Shown one piece after another: positions 34,620 through 44,867 of a DNA stretch of 64,000 nt. The notes below the pieces were generated by a model, which did not search any database, had not been told where the DNA came from, and saw only the letters and a list, made by a program, of their open reading frames with translations. The position numbers and the translations under genes are program-made. The stretch covers positions 41,186,299 to 41,250,298 of the forward strand of contig OY992539.1 of NCBI GenBank assembly GCA_963921195.1. Direction: 5' to 3'. The DNA is from Pegoplata infirma (taxonomy: Eukaryota > Arthropoda > Insecta > Diptera > Anthomyiidae). Position 1 is the first letter of the stretch. Every line of letters starts with the position of its first letter.

Positions 34620-35687
34620 ATCTCTCCAACTAACAGAACGTTCACCAAATCGTGGCCATAAAATGATTGTGTGCGTGGGACAATCACAACATAATAATAG
34701 CAATCAACAGACCCCCATCTATCAACAAACGAATATTAGAACTAATATGAATAATATGACGAGCAATAATTTTCCGCCCACTATTAGAACAACTGGAAAA
34801 TCACAATCCATACTACTAAATAACACAAATGGTGGAGGAGGTGGCGGTGGCAGTACCGGTAGTGGTGGTAGTAACAATTCCAGACATCGTCAAAATGATA
34901 TCGATAAAAGTCGATCATTTGATTTTGATTATTGCAATTATAATAATCAAAAGGGATCAACACAACATAAAAACCAACACTCAAATAACACCCAGGCGAT
35001 ATTAAATCGTGAAGCTGCCATGAGACTAGAATTCGATAAAAGTCGATCATTCGATGAGGATTATCGGGAAGCGGTACAAGCAAATAATAATTTAAATGCC
35101 AATGCCATGAGATATTTACAAGCTATTGAAGGAGCAGAACAACGGCAGCATCTACAAAGAATGCGTAGATCTTCACCGGTAGAGGGTAATAATGGACGTA
35201 GCACACGTTCCCCACAATCATCGGGTTCATCGTGTAACAACTTAAGTGTACCCCGAACCACAACAAGTCCACAAAATTATGGTACAAGACTGTGTGATCA
35301 TGAAATGACTTATGATCTTATGCGTAAGTCACTAGATCGTTCCCCTATAATGGATTTTCGTAGAGGTGATAGTGCAGGGGCGGCCGGAGATTATGATATA
35401 CCAGTGGCTTTATTAAGAAATCGTGAAACTATTAATTCCGGCGGCAATTCAGAATTAAATTTTATGAATACAGAAAATTCACGGACATATGATCATATGA
35501 ATTCACAGTCATTAAAACAACAAAGATCTCTAAGAAGAACTCACAGTCCAAATGAGACACACTATTCATTAGAACGTTCTCATGCAATAGCAGGATCTAG
35601 AGATGATCTAGCAGCACCAGAACCAAATGAATATCGTAATGATTATAATGATATGTATCGTAGAACACGTAGTAATAATCGTGGAAG
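34620..35687 (+). CDS. Internal exon E2 of the same gene
   Basis: Seen: acceptor TTTATTTCTCTACCATTTAG at 34600-34619 and donor GTGGAAG|GTATTG at 35687/35688. The single base A at 34620 completes the split Arg codon from E1, giving ...RRSR-SLQLTERSPNRG. It encodes 356 codons with no stop, 1068 nt, phase 2 at both ends. Features in order: Asn/Gln-rich head, a run of seven Gly followed by Ser/Gly, a duplicated motif DKSRSFDFDY and DKSRSFDEDY about 45 residues apart, Arg-Ser-Ser-Pro clusters, a Tyr/Asp-rich part (MTYDLMRKSLDRSPIMDF), RSLRRTHSPNE and an Arg-rich end. If the donor is not used, translation stops at TGA 35692-35694 after Gly-Arg-Tyr, giving a possible intron-retained short form. No enzymatic domain is visible; the role is probably a phospho-regulated scaffold (inference). 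Confidence 0.9.
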
Positions 35688-36598
35688 GTATTGAATATTA
35701 TTGAAAATATTAAATTATTTTATTGGATTGTGCATGATTAACGCAATTAAGAAATATTTGGATTTCTTACTTAATTAATGGATGAAACAAAAAACAAAAA
35801 CTGCTTAATAGAAAGAGATAGAGAGAGAAATAACAAAACTAATAAATGATTAGATTACTCTCTGCTACTCAAACTAAGAAAAATTAACCTTAAAATTATT
35901 TTTTAAACAAAACTTCCCCGGAATGCTAAATTTAAAGTTTTTAAGAATTAAAAAAAAAATTAACAAATGAGTAGTGATTCCCCCTAATTAAATTTAATAC
36001 AACTTAAAAAATAATTAACAATTTAACAAATAAGTCTAAAACTAAATTAAGTTTAAGTTAAAAAAACTACTAATTAAAAAAACTCTTGAAAAATTTTGAG
36101 ATTTTGAAATTTTGAAATTTTCAAAATAATTTTGATAAAAATAACACACACAACAGAAAAAAAATTATAAAGACTGCTGGGCAAAACAAAAAATTTCAAC
36201 ACACCTGAACTTTTAAGGATCAACTAACTAAGAGTAGTATGTATAACTAAAAAATAATAAAAATATTAAAAATTAACAATAATATTTTAAGTTACTAAAA
36301 ACTAAAACCCCAAAAAAAAACTAAAAGTAGTGCTAAATATTTTCCCAACTAAAGAATATTAAAAAAAAACTCATATTTTCAACTAAAATGCAAAAAAAGA
36401 ATGTGTTAATAAATATTATAAACAACTCATATTAACAAAAAACAAAAACTCACCATACATAAAATAAAAAATTCACCACTCCTCCAAAAAAAAATTCACC
36501 ACTTACTTAAATTAACAATATAAAATAATGTTATCGTTTATTTTTTATAATTTAAAATTATTTGATTTTTTATTTTTAAAAATTTTTAATTTTTTTAG
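35688..36598 (+). other. Intron between E2 and E3, or alternative 3' end
   Basis: 911 bp, GTATTG...TTTTTTAG, phase 2. It is the only sizeable intron here free of recognisable transposons. It is very A-rich with several AATAAA-like words (for example near 35839 and 36257). Because a stop codon lies 5 bases inside it, it could double as the 3' untranslated region of a short isoform; that is an inference. Confidence 0.6.
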
Positions 36599-37495
36599 TG
36601 ATTTATTTAAATCAAAATCTACAAATTTTCCAATTATTACAAATGAAAACTCAACAAACAAAAAAACTCAACACCTACCACAACTCGATAAAGAAAAGTG
36701 TTCTACCAACCAATGTTCATATTGGCCACAGTGTGGGGCTTGTCAAAAATTACAACAATACGATAATTATGATTATGATTATATAAAATCTTTGCCCATA
36801 AAACGTAAAACAACAAAAGATCTTAAAAATTCACCAATTTCCTTAAATTCACCTAATTCACCAAATTCTTTAAATTCACCTTTACTTAACCTAACAACTA
36901 AACCTCCTCTTAACATCAAGGATATTGCAAATAAAAAATCTCCCACCACCAACCTAAATTCTCATATATCAACTGTCAAAGTTAATGTTAATGTCATACA
37001 ACTAGCAGAAAATATGACAACATGACCTCAAAAATCCCAACTTCAACAACAATCTAAATCTATTGCTTCATTACCACCAAATGGTTATTCAACAACACGT
37101 TCTCTTAATAATTCCACCTCCCAATGGACATTATTGTGTAAAAATGCTTTAGTTTCGTCCCCACAAACATCTTCCTATACCAACACATTGCCTTCTTCTT
37201 CAGCTATGGAGGATAATGGTTGTAGCCATACCTATGTCAATGTCAAATCATCGTCATCAGCATCATCGGTGTTGTCTCCGTTGATGTCAGCGTCAACAAC
37301 AGCAACACTACAATTACAATCACAGCCACGTGTCATACCTTTAGCTGCCACTTCTTTGGTATTTTTGGGAGATTTTGAAATGCCCATAACCCGCGATAAT
37401 CGTGATGATTTGAATGACATTTATGTTAAGGAAAATAATGCTGAACAACATAATTTACAAAAATATGAGGCCAAAATAAATGATAATTTAAAAAG
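36599..37495 (+). CDS. Internal exon E3 with one in-frame TGA
   Basis: Seen: acceptor after a T-rich tract, TTTTTTAG ending 36598, and donor AAAAG|GTTAGT at 37495/37496. Phase 2 at both ends, 897 nt. The frame that continues E2 is open for 141 codons, meets TGA at 37023-37025, and is then open again in the same frame for 156 codons to the donor. The first part has a Cys cluster (C-x4-C-x5-C-x2-C within CSTNQCSYWPQCGAC), a DYDYDY-like patch and an NSPISLNSPNSPNSLNSP repeat. The part after TGA is Gln/Ser-rich and then shows a less simple stretch (VIPLAATSLVFLGDFEMPITRDNRDD). The base after the stop is C, the context most associated with readthrough in Drosophila (established). Alternatives: alternative C-terminus at the TGA, a small unrecognised intron removing the stop (an AG at 37151-37152 could serve), a null allele or a sequencing error. 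Assignment to the gene rests on phase and strand. Confidence 0.75.
37023..37025 (+). promoter_or_regulatory. Candidate readthrough stop codon TGA-C in exon E3
   Basis: The codons are ATG ACA ACA TGA CCT CAA AAA TCC. The coding frame resumes directly after the stop with no further stop for 156 codons and ends in a consensus donor in the same phase as the other exons. A stop followed by C is the leaky context described for many insect readthrough genes. Readthrough itself is an inference. Confidence 0.5.
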
Positions 37496-37754
37496 GTTAG
37501 TAAATGGATTTAGTTATATATTTATCTTTTATTATTAATGATATTTTGATTAAATACAATATACTCTACACCATTTCCAATTGTAATTCAGAAAATGTCA
37601 ATAACAATTTATATTCAGAAAATTTAAATTTAAGAACCTACCAATAAGAAAAGCCGGATTGAAATTTATATAAGCCAAATGGAAATTCAAATTGCTTACT
37701 TAAAATTTCAGAAAGCCGCATTAAATTCGGAATAGCTCAAATCAAAATCTAAAA

Positions 37755-38375
37755 TTCAAAATAGTACTTTTTTTAAAGAATCACTTTTACATAGATTTTA
37801 AATAAACAGTGCCAAAGAAAGTACATTTTTAAAAAGGTACCAAGATAGTACTTTTGAATAAAAAGCACTAAAATACTACTGTTTCATAAAAAAAGTACTT
37901 AGATATGGTTTTGTTATAAGTACCAAAATAGTACTTCTTAATAAAAAGTACCATTTTTAAAAAAAGTACCCAGATAGTACTTTTTAATAAAAAGTAGCAA
38001 AATACTACTTTATCAGATTTGATATAAGTACCAAAATAGTTCAAAATAAGTACCAAAATAGTACTTCCAAAATAGTACTTCCAAATTACCAAACTATTTT
38101 TTTTAAGGGTTTCATACGTTGCTCTCTCCTCTAGCACTCTGAAAAAAAACATGGGGTCCACTATTCTTGAAAAGTTGGTTTATTTCTTAAAGGATAAACA
38201 AAATAAAACTTTAAAATTAAAATTTCCAAAAAAAGTACTATTTTATAAAAAGTACCAAAATAGTACTCTTTTTTTAAAAAGTACCAAAATAGTTCTCTTT
38301 TTTAAAAAGTACCAAAATAGTACTTTTTAAAAAGTTCCAAAATAGTATTATTTTTTAAATAAAAAGTACGGATGT
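37755..38375. repeat. GTAC palindromic minisatellite, block 4
   Basis: AAAAAGTACCAAAATAGTAC-type units in the first part of the E3-E4 intron. Confidence 0.8.
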
Positions 38376-38598
38376 GGCGTGGAAGGAAAAATGACAGAGT
38401 TTTGGATATAAAAAATCATATATCGCTCATTAGACTCATTTTTTTGTATGCAAAAAATGTTGTACTCTCGATTTTGAACGTCCGGGAAAATGTTTGTTCT
38501 CCTCTAAAACTTATGTGGTACATAATTGAGGCTAGTTGAACGGTTTTCGAGATATCGCCCGGCGATCAAAATATTGAGTTTTTGAAAACTAAAAAAAA

Positions 38599-39192
38599 AC
38601 AAGTAAAAAAGTTAAATTCGGCCTTACCGAATGTAGTGATACCCTCCACAATTTCAAAAAGATTATTGCAAAAGACTTTTTTAAAAGGAAATTACTTTTG
38701 AAAAAAAAAAATTTAAAAAAAAGGTTTCGCGAAAAAAAAAATTGGTAAAAAAAATCCGCTATTTTTTTTTGTCAAAAAATATCTTCGTACTTGTTTAAAT
38801 GTTCAATTATGTTCACATATGTCAACCAGCAGCCGAATTAAAGCATTTTGTATTTTTAGGTTATGTTGAATGTACTAAAATTTTTGAGGTGTCCTTACAT
38901 TTTCGTTCATAACTTTTGAACCGCTGAACAGATATCGCTCAAATGCAATACCAAACTTCTCGGGAGAACTTCCAATAAATATGTTAAGTTTTAGTCATCT
39001 CCGTGTTATATTTTGTCAGTGATCACCATTTCCACAGACGGACAGACGGACATCGCTAGAATGTTTTAAAATCGATCGAAAGTCATGAATATATATACTT
39101 TATGAGGTCCCAGACCGATATTTCGATGAGTTACAAACGGAATGACAAACTTATATATACCCTCTATCACTAATTGTAAGTCGAGGGTATAA
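38599..39192 (-). repeat. mini-me-like family B, minus strand
   Basis: AACAAGTAAAAAAGTTAAAT at the left, GACGGACAGACGGACATCGC at 39040 and GAGGGTATAAAA at the right. Internal deletion of the ACTCAAAAA runs relative to B1. Confidence 0.65.
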
Positions 39193-39671
39193 AATTTTTT
39201 TTAAAATGATATTTATTATTTTGATATGATGAACCCTATTTGAATTTTGTAAAAAAAATTATGGTTATTTCCTATGTTCAAGAACATTTTTAAATCTCAA
39301 AATTCTTTTCAATCAAAGTTTTGAATTTTTGAAAATTTAAAAAAAAGTGTTTAAAAAAATGTGCCTTGCACATTTATTATTTTGATGCGCTGAACACGAA
39401 TATAAAAAAAAACTAAAATCGGTCGAACGCTTTTCGAGATATCGCTATTTGAAATTTGACAAAAAAAATACGGCTTTTTTCTACGTTCAAGAATTTTTTT
39501 TTTAAATATCTCAAAATTCCTTTCCCTTGCGGTTTTCATAAAGCTTCCAATTAATCTTAATTTGAGACAAATCCGATCATTTCAACCCGTGTGTTAATCG
39601 AAGTTTTGAATTTTTGGATAATTTCCAATAATATTTTAGATTTTTGAAAAATTAAATAATAAAAAAAAAAA

Positions 39672-40435
39672 CAAGTAAGGAAATTATAGTCTGTCAAGAT
39701 CGACTAGACTATACCAGTGTTTGCCGAAAAATTGGTCCCAAGACCAAACGTGGACCGATTTAATAATTGTAGAAAACACACACAATATTTTAGTTGAAAT
39801 TGCTTATTTTAGTTGCCAATGGACCGATTTAACTAAATATAGGGCGAAATTTTTATATGATTCTAAGTCCAAAAATGGCCCAAATATATTCAGAACTGAT
39901 AAGGCCACCAAAGTTTACGTTTAACAACTACAAACAAAATTTTAATAAAATATTTCCAATTTGTATGAATTTTGAGAGATTTATGTGAATATCCGAAGGG
40001 TGGTTTGTATAGGGACTACAAGAAGAACTGGTCCGTCCGATTCCTTTAAAATTTAGAATAATGATTTGTAAATAATTTTACCTGCCAAGGTTAACATATT
40101 CACAATATGTTTACCGTCCGTCTGTCCATCTAAACGTTGGGAGCACGATACAGTTCGCAATTATTAATCGATTTATATGAAATTCGAAATTTTTGAAATT
40201 GGAAAAAAATTGGTCCATGTTTTGACCTAGCCCCTATACAAATGTTCCTTTATAATTTGGCTCAAATGACTCTAATAACCCTATTCCCTCGAAATTTGGC
40301 AGGTTAACATATTTTGTATTCACGAATCATCATTGCAAAGTTTAAAGGAATCGGACAAGTTCTTCTTGTAGTCCCCATACAAACCCCCTCCCGATATATT
40401 TACATAAATCTCTCAAAAAAATTCTAAAATCGGTA
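39672..40435. repeat. Two family C fragments head to head
   Basis: 39672-40090 is minus strand (ACAAGTAAGGAAATTATAGT...ACCGATTTAA). From about 40108 the sequence switches to plus strand (CCGTCCGTCTGTCCATCTAA...CAGTTCGCAATT...CCCCATACAAACC). Neither half has the complete 5' end. Confidence 0.6.
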
Positions 40436-40797
40436 GTGCGGTTTGTGGGATATCGCCATTTGGAATTTGTCAACAAATTTCTGAAAATGACGGTTTTTTC
40501 CAACGTTCAAGAAATTTTTAAAAATGTCAAAATTTTTTTCTACTGACTTCTTCATAGAGATTGAGACAAAATTTCATTTAAACTTAATGTGAGTCAAATC
40601 AGAACAATCCAACCTATGGCGCCCTTTATTAAAAGTTTAGAGTTTTTGCTGAAAATTTTCTAAAAAAAAAACAAAACTTAAATCGAAGGGCGCCAAGGGT
40701 AAAGTAAAAAAATAGGATCTCTCTCAAATTAATTTTAAATGAAAGTCTGTTTCGAGCTCTATGAAAGGAGTCAAGGTAAAAAAATTTTGAGATCTTA

Positions 40798-42012
40798 CCC
40801 GAGTAAAAATTTTTATATGATGCAATAAATAATGATATGTAAACAATATATATTTATACGCAATTTGATCCGAATAATGGTGGATGTTTTTGCAATAAAA
40901 AAGATCAACTTGTATAAAATATGATTTGATTTCATCCGAGTTTTGACCAGACATTGCTATATATTGGTGGATCTAATTAGATATAATTGCATAAAAACCA
41001 AGGTTGGTTACCGAAACGAATAACGGTAAGGGTAACGGTAACGGTATCTAATTTTTATTTATTTCGGTAAAGGTAACGGTAAGTGTTTTTAAATCGTTTC
41101 GGTAACGGTATGTACCGGTACCGAACCAACCAAACCGGTACGTACCGGTATTATTAATTTAGTTAAAAATTTGAAAAAAGATAGAACTGAAAGCTAAAAA
41201 TATATTATAGACCCAAAAACCAGTATAGATTTGATATGATTATTATTTTTGTCATTTATTTTATGATAATTTGCAAATTATAAATTTAAAATTATGTTAT
41301 CAATTTGATTTTATTTTTTTGTTCGTTAAAATGCCTTAAAACAGGTAAAATTTTGAATACCGGTACAATACCTGTAACTTCTAATAATTATAACGGTAAC
41401 GGTAAGGGTAACGGTATTTTAAAAATATTTTTAGCGGTATCGGTAACGGTAACGGTATTCGATTTGAAAGGGTTTTGAATCGGTAACGGTATAATAAGGG
41501 TAACGGTAACCAACCATGATAAAAACATATAAAATCCTGGTGTTTTTTGGTTTGGGTTGAGATACACCACAGGTCAACGATACATTCACCAAACATATAA
41601 TTTTCTAAAACAAAAAAATGTTTGGGTACGCTTCGAACCAGATAGGTGATATACATAACCCTAATAAGGAAATGTTTAGGAACATTTTAAGAAGTTTTTT
41701 ATACTTTGCCTAAAAAACTTAGAAAATTTTTGGTTAATTGGAAACATATAAAGTTTTATATGGAACAGAATAAGCTATATATAATTTGATGTTAAATTAT
41801 ACAGAAAAACAGATTTTGTATTGACACTCATATTATTTTATTTAATTATATCAACCGTACACCTTCTAATCCGAATCATGATTAAATTATATATTACTAC
41901 ATATGACTACATTAAAAAAATTTAGAAAATATCTCACGAATGTATAATCATATATAATTTATTATGTTTGTATCAAGTTATATATTGTAATATATGTTTA
42001 TTTTTACTCGGG
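40798..42012. mobile_element. CCCGAGTAAAAA element, long copy
   Basis: Ends CCCGAGTAAAAATTTTTATA and (inverted) CCCGAGTAAAAATAAACAT, flanked by TA (40796-40797 and 42013-42014). The body (TGGTTTGGGTTGAGATACAC, GGTACGCTTCGAACCAG) is repeated at 58797-60661. Interrupted by hAT element 40999-41518. No coding capacity recognised. Confidence 0.75.
40999..41518. mobile_element. hAT-type element with GGTAACGGTAACGG repeats
   Basis: Ends CAAGGTTGGTTACCG and (inverted) CATGGTTGGTTACCG, exact 8-bp duplications ATAAAAAC (40991-40998, 41519-41526). The unoccupied site exists in the second copy of the host element (ATAAAAAC once, 58840-58847). Both subterminal regions are arrays of GGTAACGGTAACGGTA; the minus-strand open frames here (41381-41656) only translate those repeats. 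Confidence 0.85.
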
Positions 42013-42265
42013 TATTTAAAAAATTTCTTAAACGTAGGAAAAACCGTATTTTTTTGCAAATTTCAACTAACGATATCTCGAAAACCGTTTGACCGATTTT
42101 TATTAATTTAATGCGATGTGATCCAACAAATATTTTTTTATTTTTAAAAATCCAAAACTTTGATCACGATGCGTCAAAGGTTAATTTAATTCAAAAATAG
42201 AATAAAAATTTGCCCGAACACTCAAGTAGAAAGATTTGAAGATAAAAATGGTAAAATACCCGTAT

Positions 42266-42828
42266 AATACCAATTACGGATTCAGCTTTAAGTAAACTTT
42301 TAATACCATTTTTGAGTTTTAGGCGATGTTACATTTTATTTCGAAACGAAATCGTTATCGCCTGGAATAGCGATAGTTTTTCGATAAAATCTGGAAAATT
42401 ACGATTTTACCATCGTTAAGAATGGAATTATCAATAGCGAAAACGATATCATATTTTTATGGAAAAAACGCTTAATGGAAAAATTAAAAAAAAAAAAAAT
42501 TTAACTTTGTTTGGATCTTCACGATTTTCAAGTAAAAATGGAACACAAAAAAATTGCTTCACAAATCCAATATTTGTTTGTGTTTATATTAACCCTAAAA
42601 GTCTAATGTAATAAAAAAAATCTTCTCTCTAGATATTTGCTTCGCCCTAATGACTATCGATATGAAACAAGATGGTAATCAGTCTTCCCAGAAAATAAAC
42701 AAATATGAAATTTATATTATATATCATACGTCATATGTAGGTACCTGTGTTTTAGGGTGCCATGAACAATGACTTTCGAATTTCATAGATTGCCGGGCAA
42801 AGTATGGTTTCTTTTAGCTTAAAAGCTG
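42266..42828. other. AT-rich spacer
   Basis: 42340-42450 has several GCGATAG / AACGAT words in both orientations, which could be another hAT-like subterminal array, but no matching ends were found. Confidence 0.4.
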
Positions 42829-43613
42829 TACACTTAAAAAATTATGTCATTAACTGTTTGTAGTTTATTTAAAAAGTTTTACGTTTTGTCGTTTTTAAAA
42901 TAAAAACCATTTGTTTAACGTTCAGTTTTTTTCAAATGACTATTTCTGTTCTTTGTTTCAAAAATAACAACATAAAAAATAAAGACTTTCATTAGCATTC
43001 AATTTTTAAAGTCATTTATTTTTGTTCTGTAAGTAAAAATACGTGATTCTTCTTTAATTTTTAATGATTTGTGTTCGTTATTTTTTTTTTTTAATTGTTG
43101 GCATTTTTTAAAGAAAATATATTAGTTTTTACTTACTTGTGTGGGTTTTATAGAAATATAAAAACATGTTTGTATCAAGTGACTTTGGCACGATGGGTAG
43201 AGTGTCTGGACAGAAAGTAGTTGATTGCGGGATCGATTTCCCAAAATTTTACTAAAAATTTGTTAAAATATAATTCAATAGAAAAATTGTAAAAATTACC
43301 TACGAAATCAATAATTTTTAATATTTTCGTAAGTAATTTTTTTTTTAATTTGTTGGTAAAAATGATACAACAATCATTAATTTTAAATGTTTTCGTAGGT
43401 TATTTTTTTTAGAATTCGTTGGTAAAAAAATTAAAATGACGGTTTTTTTATTGTTCAAGGTTATTTATTTTAGAAAATTGTATTAACAGTAAAAAATAAA
43501 TGTTGATGTTTGTTAAAACAATTGAATAATTACCGGGATGGTTTTCAATTATTTTATCACTTTTAATTAATGTATTTTTCATTTGTTTTTGCCTACAAAA
43601 TATTTTGAGTGTA
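42829..43613. mobile_element. TACACT-ended element with a tRNA-like centre
   Basis: TACACTTAAAAAATTATG at the left and TATTTTGAGTGTA at the right (inverted TACACTCAAAATA). The left 300 bp recurs in the opposite orientation at 49755-50036. The tRNA-like segment (43184-43244) sits almost exactly at the midpoint. Confidence 0.5.
43184..43244 (+). other. tRNA-like segment (SINE-type promoter)
   Basis: TTTGGCACGATGGGTAGAGTG resembles a pol III A box and GCGGGATCGATTTCCC a B box with a TCGATT loop and GGGA/TCCC stem. The acceptor stem and anticodon arm do not fold convincingly, so it is not a working tRNA gene; a tRNA-derived repeat is more likely. Confidence 0.4.
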
Positions 43614-44213
43614 TGTTTTTTTTAGTACAATCGGTCCATTTTAACCGATGCCGATGTGTGGTTAAAGTTTCGCCGCAAATTTGTTTTTCCATACGAACCA
43701 AAACATTTTTTTCGGTTCTTTATTTTATAGAGTTTATAGACCAAAAAGAGTCATAATTTGCCCGGAAATCTACAAATTTCGAAAAAAAAGTCATTATTCG
43801 TGCCACCCTACTATGCATACCAAATATTTGAATTAATTATTAATCATACGTGTTGGTGTATAAATAGAATTTCTCGAATGCTAACAGATACTCAAATGAA
43901 AACATACTAATTTTTTTTTTTTTAGGATTAAAACAATGACAAATGAAAATACATATTGAAACAATTTATAATTTATGAAGGAAAAAAGAAAAGCACATAC
44001 TAAATACATGGAATTTTTCTATATAAAATTGTATAAGTATTTTTATATCAGTATAATTATAAGAAATATATCGCTCATTTACTTGTATAGTGTCATAACT
44101 CAAAATATGTCGTTTTTGAATAAACAATACAGAATTATTTGTTATATCCTGCTTCTTATTGTGTCAAAAATTCGTATTAATATCTTTTAAACTCACCGTT
44201 TGAGAAGAGAACA
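43614..44213. other. AT-rich spacer
   Basis: 44070-44102 is complementary to 44866-44900 (CTCATTTACTTGTATAGTGT), an inverted pair that encloses the next element and touches the start of X1. Otherwise nothing recognised. Confidence 0.45.
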
Positions 44214-44775
44214 CGTACAGAAAAAAATATGGAGGAAACAAATTTGAGTAATCACTTGTTTAAATTTAAAAACAAAAATTGAGTAATTTTTTAATTGACG
44301 CAATTAAAAATTTACTTAAAAATTTAAAAAACAATTTAAGTAAATAATTTAATAAAAATTTAATAGTTTTTTTATTTTTTTTTTTTTTAACTCTCATAGT
44401 TTTTGAATTCTCGTTTAGTTTATAGTTTTTTGTATATGTAAATGAAAGTTTGTAATCGTCTTTTTAAAATTTTCCTATGTTTTTGAGACATAAATATGTT
44501 TGGTAAAGTTTAAAAAAACAAGTTTTTTGTTTTTTTTTTTGTAAAAAAATTTCAAACTTTTTTAAACTTTTTAAAAATATAAATAGATAAATTTTGAGTA
44601 AATTTTTTATTGTGTCAGTTAAAAATTTTCTCAAATTTTTTTTCAAACATTTAATAAATTTTTATTAAAAATTTACTCAATACTATTAAATCGTTTACTG
44701 GTGCAAAATTGAGTAATTTTTTACTCAATAGTATTAAAAATTTACTCAAATATTTTTTTATTTTTTTTCTGTGCG
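44214..44775. mobile_element. MITE with TTGAGTAA repeats
   Basis: CGTACAGAAAAAAA at the left and TTTTTTTCTGTGCG at the right form short inverted ends. The interior is filled with GAGTAATTTTTTACTCAAT words in both directions. Target duplication not identified. Confidence 0.5.
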
Positions 44776-44867
44776 TCATTATAACATTTTCTACTCACAG
44801 GCCTTTTACACCGAAAACAAAGTTTCAGTTGTAAACTTTAAACAGGTTTTCTGTAAAATCAATCATT

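Larger units (their letters stand above)
38385..42265. mobile_element. Foldback X3, heavily interrupted
   Basis: Left part 38385-38595 (CTCTCGATTTTGAACGTCCG, AAACTTATGTGGTACATAAT, CGCCCGGCGATCAAAATATT) and right part 42013-42260 (complement order: AAATTTCTTAAACGTAGG, ATCCAAAACTTTGATCAC, TTTGCCCGAACACTC) match the two arms of X1 at 44868-46705. Nested: mini-me B (38599-39192), two family C fragments (39672-40435) and a CCCGAG element (40798-42012). Confidence 0.6.

Noticed and set aside
34784..35261. Two minus-strand open frames over E2
   Set aside because: Shadows of the E2 coding strand; the plus strand has splice sites and phase continuity.
35692..35694. Taking the TGA after E2 as the normal end of the gene
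   Set aside because: The donor five bases earlier is in phase with E3 and E4, so this stop is more likely intronic or isoform-specific. Kept only as an alternative.
41381..41656. Repetitive minus-strand frames rich in Tyr-Arg or Leu-Pro
   Set aside because: They are direct translations of the GGTAACGG array in the hAT element.
43184..43244. A functional tRNA gene
   Set aside because: Only the A and B box-like parts are convincing; acceptor stem, anticodon arm and a pol III terminator at the right place are not.
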